64,000 nucleotides of DNA from Molanna angustata (Eukaryota > Arthropoda > Insecta > Trichoptera > Molannidae), in assembly GCA_963576475.1 (NCBI GenBank), contig OY754981.1, positions 30,914,132 through 30,978,131 of the forward strand, in the 5' to 3' direction. Position numbers and translations under genes: made by a program. Below, in pieces: positions 23,183 to 35,070 of the stretch; position 1 is the stretch's first letter; each line of letters begins with the position of its first letter. The notes below the pieces were generated by a model that ran no database searches, was not told the origin of the DNA, and worked only from the letters and a program-made list of their open reading frames with translations.

Positions 23183-24030
23183 GGTGGTTATTCTGAAATT
23201 TCTATAATTGTATTGAATTGAATCCAATAAATTACAATAGCTGTAATTGTTTGCCAAATCATCCAATATTACACATTTTGGTTATTCTGAACATGCTATT
23301 GTATTGTCTATGGTCAAAAGCAATTTTAACTATTTTCAGATTATTCTGTTATAATTCAACACCCGTTTTATTCACTAAAACTGATTATATTTTTATGTAA
23401 ACAACACTTCTAAAATACCTAATACAAATCAATAAGAACATTATATATGGATATGACAAGGTTTTTTGAACAACATAAGTATGCATGTTTAAGAGGAAAA
23501 AAAATATGGTTAGTTACTTAGGTTTTAAATACATTGGTACCTACATATCTACATAAATCTTCTCTTGTAAATTTAGATTATAAATATATTAATTTTGTTT
23601 ATACACATAAATCTTTTTTTTATTTAAATCATCAAATGAATAATATTTCATCATCAAATGAATTGATCAAATGAATCAAATGATACATCAAATGAATTTT
23701 ATTTAAATCAATATGAATATTGATACCAATATGTATAAAAAAATCCAAAATGTCGGCGACACGAAATGTAATGAATGTACATGCATTCCAACAACAATGT
23801 TATAATTTAGGTATTATATCTTTAAATCATTGGAAATATTCCGTCAGTTTCCTCTAAATATTCAACTAAAGCCAAAGCTGCATATTCTTGTACCATTTTA
23901 ACTGAAAATCCAAATATTTGATCGAACAAAATATCAAACTGTAATTTAAACAACACTATTTGACCTCTTGTTATGATTTCAATAACTTTTCAATAGACCA
24001 ATCCAATGATGTACGTTCAGAATAACCACC
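23183..24030. mobile_element. 848-bp inverted-repeat element, non-autonomous
   Basis: The left end GGTGGTTATTCTGAA is exactly repeated in reverse complement as TTCAGAATAACCACC at 24016-24030. The interior is AT-rich without a transposase frame. The target duplication is not evident. Confidence 0.65.
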
Positions 24031-24761
24031 ATTCCATTCCATAGTGACTATTGTCGCCATTTTGTATTGTGATAATGTCAAAAGTCAATCGTTGTTTATC
24101 GTTTCAGAATTGCCACCAATATCTAAGTTTTGTAGCAATATGGTGGCTGTCGAATTATATTTTTGGGTCTTGCATGTGGTTTGTTATAATATCTGTAAAC
24201 TATTGTTGGATCCCATTCTCAAATATCACATGTACCGTGGAACCTTAGCTATCGAGCAAATTGTTTTACACACAACTTTCAAGGTACAAGTTTTTTTTAC
24301 GTTATTTGACTTGACAAATTGATTTCAACTTGAAAGATTAATCTATTTCAATTCTTGATAAATATTCAAAAGGATTAAAATAAGATTATTTTATTGTTTA
24401 TTTACATGGTAAAATAAAATATAATTAAGTAGCTTTAGTAGGTTAAATAGTAAATTTGGAAAAACTTTTCTCCAGTACCCTCAAAAGATTATTTTTACAT
24501 CTTTATTCTATTTCGTGGGATTTTTTGAAATTTTAATTTGTTTAACACTTTTCTTCTAGAATTAGTTTAAATGAAAGCCTTATTTAATTTTTAATTGTAA
24601 GTAACTAAAAAAACTACTAGGCAAATGAATTATATTTTTACTTCGATCAAAAGTGTTTTTTTTTAAATCTACCAGCTGAGTTATTTACTATCTTAATTAC
24701 TATTCTTGCTATTAAAAAAAAACTATAAATTTTATCTTTTCTTCACAAAAAATATTGTAAT
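24031..24761. other. AT-rich non-coding DNA
   Basis: The short open frame here (24044-24322) has no recognisable motif and no coding bias. Nothing else stands out. Confidence 0.4.
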
Positions 24762-25852
24762 GTGAATGAGTATGTTGATGCTATTAATATTATGAACGAA
24801 GATCTCAGCTTTATCTCATCATGGTCCTCCCAGAACGGCCTTGTTGTCAATCCGTCTAAATCTCAGTATATTATCATTGGTAGTCCTAGATTGCTGTCTA
24901 AACTTAAAAATTCACCTCTCCCATCTCTTCAAATTAACAATCAACACATACCCTTCTCAAAAATGGTGAAAAATCTTGGTATTCTTTTTGATGAAGATCT
25001 TTCGTGGCATGGACAAATTTCTCATGTCAGTAAAACTCTGTTTTATAATATCCATTCTCTCAATATATTGAAGGACTTTCTTCCAATACATTGTAAAATT
25101 ACACTAGCTCAATCCTTACTTCTTCCATTGCTTGAATACATTGTGTGTTATCTGGATGCCAATGAAGAATTATTAAATAAACTGGAACGATTACAGAATG
25201 TCTGTATACACTTGGTTCATTTACAATCTAAAGATGATATCATCATGTTTCGACTTGTAGAAATATACTTCGTTGGCCAAAGATACGAGATCGTCATAAC
25301 ATTCACATTCTGTCATTACTTTATAAGATTATTTATAATCCCTATTCACCACAATATTTAAAAAATAACGTCGTTTTCTTGTCACGGCCTACCCCTTCGA
25401 TCTGCTGAACGTACTACACTAGCAATCACCATTCACAATACAGAAGTTTTCAGCTCCTCTTTTCAAGTACAATCAGCTAGACTATGGAATGGCCTAAGTG
25501 ATGAAGTAACGTCATCTCAATCCATTCAAATACTTAAAGGTATACTTTATTTGTCAAATAGTTCATGAATTCCTTCTTTATCCTTCCATAACCTCCTTTT
25601 CCTAATTGCTATGTGAGATCAGTGTTATTTTAATTATTCTTTTTTTAACTCTCTTTTTATTTTTTTCTCTTTGTATTTTTTTTCTTACTCCTTTATTTTA
25701 TTTTTTTATCAATTTATTTCTCACTGAATAAGTATTGTATCAATTTAACTTAGATACCTCACTTTACTCGGGTTGGTTGGAAGAAATTCCCTTATGGCAA
25801 TAAACCTGCCTTTGTACACATGTACATAAATTATATAAATAAATAAATATAT
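24762..25852 (+). pseudogene. C-terminal fragment of a LINE reverse transcriptase
   Basis: A 199-codon open piece (24762-25361) covers the end of a reverse transcriptase: SSWSSQNGLVVNPSKSQYII, then LGILFDEDLSWHGQISHV and LLLPLLEYIVCYLD, the usual order downstream of the YADD motif. Decayed frames continue to about 25560 (a piece reading QSARLWNGL). The tail holds GGTTGGTTGGAAGAAATTCCC and GCAATAAACCTGCC and ends in an ATAAATAAATA run near 25850. The element is 5'-truncated and dead. Confidence 0.82.
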
Positions 25853-25970
25853 CACAGATTTTTCCTCATTTCATACATTATGTAGTACATAATTTATTGT
25901 GTATATTTGTGTACATCCTCATGCCCAAGAGGTATACAAGTGACTTAACTGTTTCATTTTTGAGAGGAAG

Positions 25971-27006
25971 TTCAAGTTGTTTTACGATAACTATATTAAA
26001 ATTTTCGATCTGCGCACCCAAGTGACGGGTTCAAGTTGTTTTACGATAACTATATTAAAATTTTCGATCTGCGCACCCAAGTGACGGGTTCAAGTTGTTT
26101 TACGATAACTATATTAAAATTTTCGATCTGCGCACCCAAGTGACGGGTTCAAGTTGTTTTATGATAACTATATTAAAATTTTCGATCTGCGCACCCAAGT
26201 GACGGGTTCAAGTTGTTTTACGATAACTATATTAAAATTTTCGATCTGCGCACCCAAGTGACGGGTTCAAGTTGTTTTATGATAACTATATTAAAATTTT
26301 CGATCTGCGCACCCAAGTGACCGGTTCAAGTTGTTTTACGATAACTATATTAAAATTTTCGATCTGCGCACCCAAGTGACGGGTTCAAGTTGTTTTATGA
26401 TAACTATATTAAAATTTTCGATCTGCGCACCCAAGTGACCGGTTCAAGTTGTTTTACGATAACTATATTAAAATTTTCGATCTGCGCACCCAAGTGACGG
26501 GTTCAAGTTGTTTTATGATAACTATATTAAAATTTTCGATCTGCGCACCCAAGTGACGGGTTCAAGTTGTTTTATGATAACTATATTAAAATTTTCGATC
26601 TGCGCACCCAAGTGACCGGTTCAAGTTGTTTTACGATAACTATATTAAAATTTTCGATCTGCGCACCCAAGTGACGGGTTCAAGTTGTTTTACGATAACT
26701 ATATTAAAATTTTAGATCTGCGCATCCAAGTGACGGGTTCAAGTTGTTTTATGATAACTATATTAAAATTTTCGATCTGCGCACCCAAGTGACGGGTTCA
26801 AGTTGTTTTATGATAACTATATTAAAATTTTCGATCTGCGCACCCAAGTGACGGGTTCAAGTTGTTTTATGATAACTATATTAAAATTTTCGATCTGCGC
26901 ACCCAAGTGACGGGTTCAAGTTGTTTTACGATAACTATATTAAAATTTGCGATCCGCGCACCCAAATGCTGGGTTCAAGTTGTTTTACGATAACTACATT
27001 AAAATT
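25971..27006. repeat. 59-bp tandem repeat, 17.6 copies
   Basis: The unit begins TTCAAGTTGTTTTACGATAA and contains AAAATTTTCGATCTGCGCAC and AAGTGACGGG. Start points at 25971 and 26974 are exactly 17 periods apart. Variants alternate between ACGATAAC and ATGATAAC and between ACGGG and ACCGG. There are no spacers between units. Confidence 0.97.
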
Positions 27007-27210
27007 AAAATATCAACTATGTTTAATTGAGTTAATTTGTAACTCAGATAATAATTTTGAAATAGTGTGTGTGAGAATTGGATCCTTATAACTAAAAAGG
27101 CTGTGGAAAAGTATATAGATTAGTATTATTTAACTAATAAATTTATATTTGAATAAATAGTGAATGATGCTAGATCACATTTATTTCCTGGTGATAAATA
27201 AATAAATAAA

Positions 27211-27695
27211 TATTTATATTTGAAAATGTGTAACCAATGTGTTGTTTATTGTATCAGGAAAACAGACTGTCGATGTTGGTGATAGTCCCATATTTATATT
27301 TGAAAATGTGTAACCAATGTGTTGTTTATTGTATCAGGAAAACAGACTGTCGATGTTGGTGATAGTCCCATATTTATATTTGAAAATGTGTAACCAATGT
27401 GTTGTTTATTGTATCAGGAAAACAGACTGTCGATGTTGGTGATAGTCCCATATTTATATTTGAAAATGTGTAACCAATGTGTTGTTTATTGTATCAGGAA
27501 AACAGACTGTCGATGTTGGTGATAGTCCCATATTTATATTTGAAAATGTGTAACCAATGTGTTGTTTATTGTATCAGGAAAACAGACTGTCGATGTTGGT
27601 GATAGTCCCATATTTATATTTGAAAATGTGTAACCAATGTGTTGTTTATTGTATCAGGAAAACAGACTGTCGATGTTGGTGATAGTCCCATATTT
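27211..27695. repeat. 80-bp tandem repeat (6 copies) that includes a splice acceptor
   Basis: Units start at 27211, 27291, 27371, 27451, 27531 and 27611 and appear identical. Each contains an intron end (TTGTTTATTGTATCAG) followed by the first 33 bases of the serpin exon (GAAAACAGACTGTCGATG and on to GATAGTCCCA). Only the sixth copy runs on into the intact exon. Copies one to five are therefore decoy acceptors. Confidence 0.97.
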
Positions 27696-27864
27696 CCGTG
27701 TGCCGCTGACAGATGTCTTCCAAACCTTCACCAGAGTCAATGTATCTGAAATATTCAAGCAGCTAGCCAGGGCTGCACAGCAGTTTGAGGATGACGAAGT
27801 CGACGTTTACCTTCCAAGATTCTCTGTAACATCTGATATTGTCATGAATAAATTTTTGAAAGAG
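27658..27864 (+). CDS. Serpin, internal exon
   Basis: The exon starts after TATCAG at 27657 and ends before GTAAAT at 27865, with both ends in phase 0 (69 codons). It encodes ENRLSMLVIVPYFRVP, the serpin segment normally reading RLSMLILLP, then VDVYLPRFSVTSDIVMNKFL, which matches the conserved -PKF-..- strand and helix leading to the reactive loop. Serpins are single-domain proteins of about 370-400 residues that mostly inhibit serine proteases by a suicide conformational change. This exon corresponds roughly to residues 220-290. Its acceptor is the last of six tandem copies. The N-terminal exons are not visible in the window. Confidence 0.9.
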
Positions 27865-28064
27865 GTAAATATTCAAGAATTATATTTTTAAATTTAAACG
27901 CTATTTCAATAATATCTTGTTTATGTTGTCAAATTGCTATTCTAGTTTGTGTTGTCATATATTTATAGTTTATACTGTTTTTAGAAACTAAAAATAACAG
28001 GCACTCAACCCTAATAGTTCTTACAATACATCAATTATATAAAATTAAGAAAATAATGATACAT

Positions 28065-28545
28065 TAATCAACGCCAAAGGATGATCAAATGCTATGTATG
28101 GTCGGTCCTGCTCTAAGGTGTTGAGGCATGGACCTTCAAGGTTGGTACCATAAACCGCCTGGAAGCGTTTGAAATATGGATTCATCTTAGAAAGCTAAGG
28201 ATATCCTGAACCGACATGGTGAGCAACGTTGAAGTCTTGCGTAGAGCTAATACTGACAGACAGTTGTTCACGACAGTCAAGCTCCGTAAGACTTCATATT
28301 TTGGTCACATAATGAGAGGCGAAAAATACTCGAACGTACAGTTGATCATAAAAGGAAAGATTGAGGGCCGTAGAGGGGTCAGCAGGAAGCAGCTATCCTG
28401 GCTCTGTAACATTCGGGAGTGGACCAGAGTGAGGCGTGTGGAGGACTTGTTCCGCACCGCACAGGACAGGGAGAGTTTCTCCCGAGTGATCGTCAACGTC
28501 GGGAGGACCCGACAGGACACAGAGAAGAAGAAGGATCAACACTAT
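28065..28545 (+). pseudogene. C-terminal fragment of an endonuclease-reverse transcriptase LINE
   Basis: With two stops, the frame reads CYVWSVLL..VEAWTFKVG, NRLEAFEIWIH, then MVSNVEVLRRANTDRQLFTT, FGHIMRGEKYS and GKIEGRRGVSRKQLSWL. This is the well-known C-terminus of an insect endonuclease-reverse transcriptase family. It lies inside serpin intron 27865-31729. It is inactive. Confidence 0.85.
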
Positions 28546-28682
28546 AAAATTTATCCTGTACATAGAAAAATTTGAGAATAAATCTACACATGGTTCCACT
28601 GTCGCATCTCTATTAGAGGAGACTGCTGACCTACATGCCAGCTACATACATATTGTTTTGTTCAATACTTTTTAGAGGGGCA

Positions 28683-29428
28683 TACATAGACATGGGTAAC
28701 TCAACAAAATTCCTTGCGTCAACTCAGTAACTCACTGCGCCGGCTCACTGAGATAACCCATAATTGCGTCATGACGCAACAAAATAAATATGCCGAGTGA
28801 GATGTGTATCGCGCACCATCTACATGACACATTCAAAGATTCAACAACTCACAGGCTCTTAAGTACCTACATACAGCGCATGAATGAACTGCGTTGACTT
28901 GAGTCAGTGAGTTTAAGTGAGAGTAACGAATAATATGGATATTTTTGAAAGTGACATCAGTTTTTCACATATTACCATTTATAGAAAGTGTTTAATGGTA
29001 ATAAATAATAATTTTTTTACTTTGCTGGTACAACACCTTTCCAAACTCCAACTCAGTAACGGTGCAGCTCACAACTCACTGCACCGGGTCATTAAGCTAT
29101 TAAAAAAAAAATAATAAAAGTATAATATGTAGGTATTGTATTTTATATAAGTAAAGATTATTTAAAGATTATTATTATATTCATTATATTTCATGTACAT
29201 GTTTAAAAATATCGCAACTTTCCCGATTCTACTTTTAAAAGTAGTAAGTGTGTCGGTTAAAAAGCAGGCAACTCAATACCCTAACACTGTTCGCATTCCG
29301 GCCCGGTCTAGCACTCACGACTGAATGCGACGTGAGCCAATACATTTCAAAGGAGTGAGTTAACACACCCGGCGCAGTAAACTGAGTCGACGCAATTAAG
29401 TGGCGCAATGCAACGTTACACATGTCTA
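28683..29428. mobile_element. 746-bp hAT-like non-autonomous element with 8-bp duplication
   Basis: The perfect 8-bp direct repeat GAGGGGCA flanks it at 28675-28682 and 29429-29436. The inverted ends are TAGACATGGGTAAC near the left and, on the opposite strand, TAGACATGTGTAAC at the right, continuing into similar GCGTCAACTCAG and GCGTCGACTCAG blocks. An 8-bp duplication is characteristic of hAT elements. It has no transposase and lies in the serpin intron. Confidence 0.75.
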
Positions 29429-29707
29429 GAGGGGCAAGTACAGTTAAACGGTGGTATCCATATAATCGGTAACCATACCATACGAATATATATATATATA
29501 TATATGTTATTATTAAGTATTTTGGGGATAACCCGCGTCAAATTATGATTCCCGAGAGAATCAGTCGTCTGCCGACGTTTCGTCTGAATCACATCAGACA
29601 TTTTCTAAAGGCGCCTTGTTAATAAATTTTCGTCTCGAGGGATAGTGCACGCAAGTCCGTTCGAGTCGAAAGCTTACTACCAAGTGAAAGTTTGAAAGGA
29701 AGCCGCG

Positions 29708-30679
29708 TCAAGTGTTAGTGGAGGGGTGGGTTTCCCCAATGACGTCATTATTGCGTTTTGTTTGGCTTCTAGTGACTCTAGTACTTAACGGTATATTGTT
29801 TACAGGTGGATTATCGGTTTTCGGCTTACTAAGAATTTTACTAATGTTTTTAATGTGACTATTGTTTGAAATATCGGTAGTTTGATTACTATGGTTTTTA
29901 AAAATGTTGTTTTCAAGTACACTTGTCCATGCGGTCGGGATTCGAATGCTATCGTCCCTGTTATTCATTATTCTGTTGCTTCTTTTATATATTTCGATTG
30001 CTTCCCTGTAAATTCTAAATGTTTCATTGTTAATATTCACGACTACTTTTGAATTTTCAAAGTCTATGGAGTGATTTTCGGTCAATGAGTGATTTACAAG
30101 AGATGAAGTTAGTTTCCGGTTTTTAACATCTACGCGATGTTCAGAGACGCGCGCCGAGATTCTGCGATTTGTCCTGCCTATGTAAGTTTTTGAGCAATCA
30201 CCGCATGGGATTTCGTAAATGCCGTGTGACTCTAATGGTATTTTATCTTTCGGAATTTTTAAAAAGGATGAAATTTTGTTGTCTGTTCTAAAAATGGTGC
30301 GAATATTATGTTTATAAAGTAGGTGACTGATTTTGTCTGTAGTGCCTTTTATGTAAGGCAAAAATGCAATGGAGAGTGGCTTTACTTTAGTTGACGTATC
30401 TTTTTTATTAAAATTTTTATTAGTTTGATTTTTTACTGCATTATTTATCGTAAAATTAGAAAAACCGTTATTTCGTAGCGCGTTTTTAAGATACTCTAAT
30501 TCGTTTTGAATGTTTTCGGAGTCGGCTATCCTTAATGATCGTGTTACCAAGGTGTTTGCTACAGAGGCGATTTGTGCTGGATGATGGTTCGACGATGCGT
30601 GGAGATATCTGTTGGTATGTGTTGATTTTCTGTACACAGTGTGGCCGAGAGTGCCATCGTCTTTTTTGATTATTAACAA
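29708..30679 (-). CDS. Penelope-like protein, C-terminal part with GIY-YIG endonuclease
   Basis: A 323-codon frame starts in the reverse transcriptase thumb region ([20 protein letters not shown]) and passes through a linker to the endonuclease: [30 protein letters not shown], and REAIEIYKR with the probable catalytic Glu. The CGDC pair matches the zinc-binding cysteines that Penelope-like endonucleases carry between GIY and YIG. The endonuclease nicks DNA for target-primed reverse transcription. The palm and fingers with the catalytic aspartates are absent, so it cannot retrotranspose on its own. The first methionine is simply the first in the truncated frame. It lies antisense within the serpin intron. 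Confidence 0.85.
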   Translation of the reverse strand: MLIIKKDDGTLGHTVYRKSTHTNRYLHASSNHHPAQIASVANTLVTRSLRIADSENIQNELEYLKNALRNNGFSNFTINNAVKNQTNKNFNKKDTSTKVKPLSIAFLPYIKGTTDKISHLLYKHNIRTIFRTDNKISSFLKIPKDKIPLESHGIYEIPCGDCSKTYIGRTNRRISARVSEHRVDVKNRKLTSSLVNHSLTENHSIDFENSKVVVNINNETFRIYREAIEIYKRSNRIMNNRDDSIRIPTAWTSVLENNIFKNHSNQTTDISNNSHIKNISKILSKPKTDNPPVNNIPLSTRVTRSQTKRNNDVIGETHPSTNT

Positions 30680-30694
30680 GGCGCCTTTAGAAAA

Positions 30695-30733
30695 TGTCTG
30701 ATGTGATTCAGACGAAACGTCGGCAGACGACTG
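30695..30733 (+). ncRNA. Hammerhead-like hairpin in Penelope terminal repeat
   Basis: GTCTGA and TCAGAC form a six-pair stem around TGTGAT, followed by GAAAC and then CGTC-GGCA-GACG, a second short stem. This is the layout of stems II and III of a hammerhead ribozyme, which Penelope-like elements are known to carry. The CUGANGA box is degraded here and the base after the second stem is A rather than U, so activity is doubtful. The inverted copy is at 29562-29600 on the minus strand. Confidence 0.5.
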
Positions 30734-30819
30734 ATTCTCTCGGGAATCATAATTTGACGCGGGTTATCCCCAAAATACTTAATAATAACATATTTTGTAC
30801 TCGCGAAAACCTTAGATTT

Positions 30820-31545
<726 letters not shown>

Positions 31546-31639
31546 ACTTTAACTTTCCAATCTTCACTTGGTGCTAGGTTCTCGGCTCGAACGGACGTGC
31601 TTGCACTGACACACGAAGCGAGAATCTATCAACAAGGCC

Positions 31640-31682
31640 CTGAAGATGCCTGGTGTGATCCAGGCGAAACGTCGGTTGACGA
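31640..31682 (+). ncRNA. Hammerhead-like motif at the Penelope fragment's 3' end
   Basis: CTGAAGA fits the CUGANGA box. After one T, GCCTGG pairs with CCAGGC around TGTGAT, then GAAAC and a CGTC-GGTT-GACG stem follow. This is better preserved than the copies at 29562 and 30695. The base after the last stem is A where a hammerhead needs U, so self-cleavage is uncertain. Confidence 0.55.
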
Positions 31683-31729
31683 AAGATCCTTCTTACAAAT
31701 TAATTACAGATACTAAATTATGTTTTTAG

Positions 31730-31871
31730 ATGGGAATGCACGAGGCTTTCGATCCAGCTTATGCTGACTTCTCAAAACTTACACTGAAAGATAAACTTTA
31801 CTTGTCGAGAGTTATTCACAAAGCTCAGCTTGAAGTCACCGAAGAAGGAACTGTTGCTTCTGGTGTTACAG
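31730..31871 (+). CDS. Serpin, penultimate exon with reactive-loop hinge
   Basis: The acceptor is TATGTTTTTAG at 31729, with a good branch-point word TACTAAA about 20 bases upstream. The donor GTAATA follows 31871. It encodes 47 codons plus one base: MGMHEAFDPAYADFSKLTLK, then SRVIHKAQLEVTEEGTVASG. The last part is the serpin signature for helix-strand 5A and the reactive-loop hinge: Glu-Glu-Gly-Thr at P17-P14 with small residues at P12-P10, typical of inhibitory serpins. The exon ends just before the bait residues, as in lepidopteran serpin genes that splice alternative terminal exons. A Penelope-like remnant ends less than 50 bases upstream. Confidence 0.92.
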
Positions 31872-31930
31872 GTAATAAATTATGATGATTGTTTCTTTAC
31901 AAAGACTAAAGGCATCATCATTTCAGACCT

Positions 31931-32606
31931 CTATCATCTATAAATTGACAAAGACCTTCCACTGAAACCTCCACAGCTCCCTATATTATCGCCTACTACC
32001 ACTCATCTCATCTATAAATTGACAAAGACCTTCCACTGAAACCTCCACAGCTCCCTATATTATCGCCTACTACCACTCATCTCATCTATAAATTGACAAA
32101 GACCTTCCACTGAAACCTCCACAGCTCCCTATATTATCGCCTACTACCACTCATCTCATCTATAAATTGACAAAGACCTTCCACTGAAACCTCCACAGCT
32201 CCCTATATTATCGCCTACCACTCATCTCATCTATAAATTGACAAAGACCTTCCACTGAAACCTCCACAGCTCCCTATATTATCGCCTACTACCACTCATC
32301 TCATCTATAAATTGACAAAGACCTTCCACTGAAACCTCCACAGCTCCCTATATTATCGCCTACCACTCATCTCATCTATAAATTGACAAAGACCTTCCAC
32401 TGAAACCTCCACAGCTCCCTATATTATCGCCTACTACCACTCATCTCATCTATAAATTGACAAAGACCTTCCACTGAAACCTCCACAGCTCCCTATATTA
32501 TCGCCTACTACCACTCATCTCATCTATAAATTGACAAAGACCTTCCACTGAAACCTCCACAGCTCCCTATATTATCGCCTACTTCCACTCATCTCATCTA
32601 TAAATT
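31931..32606. repeat. 74-bp tandem repeat, about 9 copies, in the serpin intron
   Basis: The unit contains TCATCTATAAATTGACAAAG, ACCTTCCACTGAAACC and CTATATTATCGCCTACTACC. Two copies lack three bases (CCTACCACTC for CCTACTACCACTC). The array starts only 60 bases after the splice donor of the exon at 31730-31871. Confidence 0.95.
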
Positions 32607-32621
32607 CATAAATCTAATCAA

Positions 32622-34121
32622 ATTATTGAATATTTTAAGATATTTTGTTTTTTATACAAAATTTGTATGTCAAAATAGGATAGTATGGAGGTCAGTCCTT
32701 TTATCCTACCCAGAATATGAAAACAGCATGATGGTATGTATGTTTGTTTGAGTCCCCGTAGATATTTTGCAGTGTATACTGCCATACAAATTGTTTGAAA
32801 CTATGTAGTCACTAAATAAAATTTTGCAGTGTATACTGCCATACAAATTGTTTGAAACTATGTAGTCACTAAATAAAATTTTTATTTTTTTTTATTTTTT
32901 TTATTTTTATTCAAATTGAAGGTAACAATGTACAAAGTAAAAATTGAATACAGAATATGAATAACTTGCTTAAATACCAACTCCATACATCAATAATGGG
33001 CTTACAATACTATCATGATAAATTGAATAAATAATTATTTGCGTATATGCAAACATTGGATTATTTTCCCTTTCGGGAGTCAAATGATATTTTTTTTAAC
33101 AAACATTTTTAACATCTCAATAGAGACGAAGTTGGGATATTATAGAAGAACCAGGCTATTATAGAAGTAGGTGCCTTGAGTTCCTGGTTCTTCTATAATA
33201 TCCCAACTTCGTCTCTATTGAGATGTTACAAATGTTTGTTAATCCAACTGTCGATTCGTTCATGAGTATTCAATTCTCTTAATGAATCGACATTATTAAG
33301 CCAAGATGCGTGTACGAAGGAAAATTTTGTATGGTGTAGTGGACTTTTTGCATCCTAATAACACCAACTAGAGGCCTCGCAGCATATATGTTCCAGTACA
33401 TGGATTTACTCAGAATTCGGAGTAGAACATTTTATGTGAATTTTGTGTGTGTGTGTGTCTGTGTGTGTGTGTGTGTGTTTGTGTGTGGGTGTGTGTGTCC
33501 CTTATAACTTTTGATCCGCTCAATTTACAGAGCCCAAATTTTCAGAATATATAAACATTTATAGGCCTACAAAACTTTTATACTCAGAATTGTGAATTTT
33601 TGTTTCAGTCAGGAGTTATCAACTTTTGAATTTTTACTTTATTTTTCCATATATCTCAGAAACCATAAAAGCTAGAACGCTGAAAATTGGTATAAAGATA
33701 GACAAATATAAAATCTCAAATTAGTTTTTTTTTTTAAATTCCAGGGTTTCTCAAACATTTTTTACTAAGAAAAATATTTTATTTATGATCGAAAAAAGCC
33801 GAAACACCCCAACTAGATAATTTAATTTTATATAAAAAATATAAACATTGTATTAGCACATCTCAAATTTTTTTTAACAATTTTTATAAAAATTGAATTT
33901 AGTGATGACATCATTTCATACAATTTGTATGGTAGTCGCCTATACACAATATGTAAGAAGACTTAATAGTTTGATACTTAAATCTCCAAACATACATACA
34001 TACCATTATACTGTTTTCATATTCTGTGTAGGAAAAACAGACTGACCTCCATACTATCCTATCCTGACAAACATACCTACATGTTTTATATAGAAAATAA
34101 AATATCTTCAAATATTTATTA
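32622..34121. mobile_element. ~1.5-kb DNA element with ~130-bp inverted ends
   Basis: The left end (TAAGATATTTTG, GGATAGTATGGAGGTCAGTC, CAGAATATGAAAACAG) is repeated in reverse complement at 33985-34121 (CTGTTTTCATATTCTG, GACTGACCTCCATACTATCC), at roughly 80% identity by eye. The interior has no transposase frame. It holds a 57-bp direct duplication at about 32764-32878, a perfect foldback (33110-33228) and a GT-rich run (33445-33500). It lies in the serpin intron. Confidence 0.7.
33110..33228. repeat. Perfect 46-bp inverted repeat with 27-nt spacer
   Basis: The arm at 33110-33155 and the arm at 33183-33228 are exact reverse complements. The spacer reads CTATTATAGAAGTAGGTGCC and seven more bases. 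The spacer plus right arm recurs at 34225-34297 with one difference, and in diverged form at 6252-6314. Transcribed with the serpin intron, it would form a long perfect duplex. Confidence 0.93.
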
Positions 34122-34224
34122 ATTTGTGTTGTTTATAGTTTGGTACGTATTCTTTGATTATGCATACTATCGCCATCGACAGTTGGATCTCATGTGTTAC
34201 ATGCAACTAGTAAAAATATCATTT

Positions 34225-34297
34225 GGCTATTATAGAAGTAGGTGCCTCGAGTTCCTGGTTCTTCTATAATATCCCAACTTCGTCTCTATTGAGATGT
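34225..34297 (+). repeat. Half-copy of the foldback repeat
   Basis: It matches the spacer and right arm of 33156-33228 with a single change (GCCTCGAG for GCCTTGAG) but lacks the left arm. Confidence 0.9.
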
Positions 34298-34764
34298 TAA
34301 AAAGTTTGTCAATAAAAATATCATGATAAGTAATATAATAATATAAGTATTTTTTACTAAAAATGAACAGCAAAAAGCTGTGTATTTTCCACTTCATATT
34401 TATTTTTCTCTTTATACAAACAATAGTATTATAAAACATATATTCAACAATAAATCATAGATAGATAGGTACATTAGAAAATAGTGGAGTATATAAAATC
34501 AATTGTGGAGATTGTGGGACAAAGCGGGAGGAGAATATAAGTACATAAGACAGAATAGTAGAACACAATAGCAATAAGAAACGTAACATCAAATTCAGTA
34601 ATTGAAGAACACTGTAGAAATACCGGCCACACATTCGTCTTTAAAAATACTGAGGTGCTTCATTTTGAGAAAAAAGGAATAAAAAACTTGATCTACTTGA
34701 AGCAATAGAAATTAACAAAAGATAAAACTTAAATCAATTAAATATACAAATTCCCCACATAGAT

Positions 34765-35070
34765 ACAACACCACTCACCAAGATACAACACCCACCAAGA
34801 TACACCACTCACCAAGATACAACACCCACCAAGATACAACACTCACCAAGATACAACACCCACCAAGATACAACACCCACCAAGATACAACACTCACCAA
34901 GATACACCACTCACCAAGATACAACACCCACCAAGATACAACACCCACCAAGATACAACACTCACCAAGATACACCACTCACCAAGATACAACACCCACC
35001 AAGATACAACACTCACCAAGATACACCACTCACCAAGATACAACACCCACCAAGATACACCACCCACATA
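34765..35070. repeat. CACCAAGATACA minisatellite
   Basis: Units of about 17-18 bp, CACCAAGATACAACACC or CACCAAGATACACCACT, alternate irregularly about seventeen times. The lack of stops yields false minus-strand frames rich in Trp and Leu. Confidence 0.93.

Larger units (their letters stand above)
29506..30789 (-). mobile_element. Penelope-like element fragment flanked by inverted 120-bp repeats
   Basis: The sequence at 29506-29625 is the reverse complement of 30670-30789, and between them lies a minus-strand GIY-YIG frame. Inverted terminal arrangements of this kind are known for Penelope-like elements. Each repeat carries a hairpin followed by GAAACGTCGG and a short GACG stem. The left outer edge abuts a TA run (29493-29505), and the right side leads into a 221-bp AT run after a short spacer. 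The reverse transcriptase core is missing, so the element is truncated. Confidence 0.8.

Noticed and set aside
25971..27006. CRISPR-like array of direct repeats
   Set aside because: Units are contiguous with no unique spacers, and the sequence is eukaryotic. The same applies to the arrays at 7122, 31931, 35605 and 40263.
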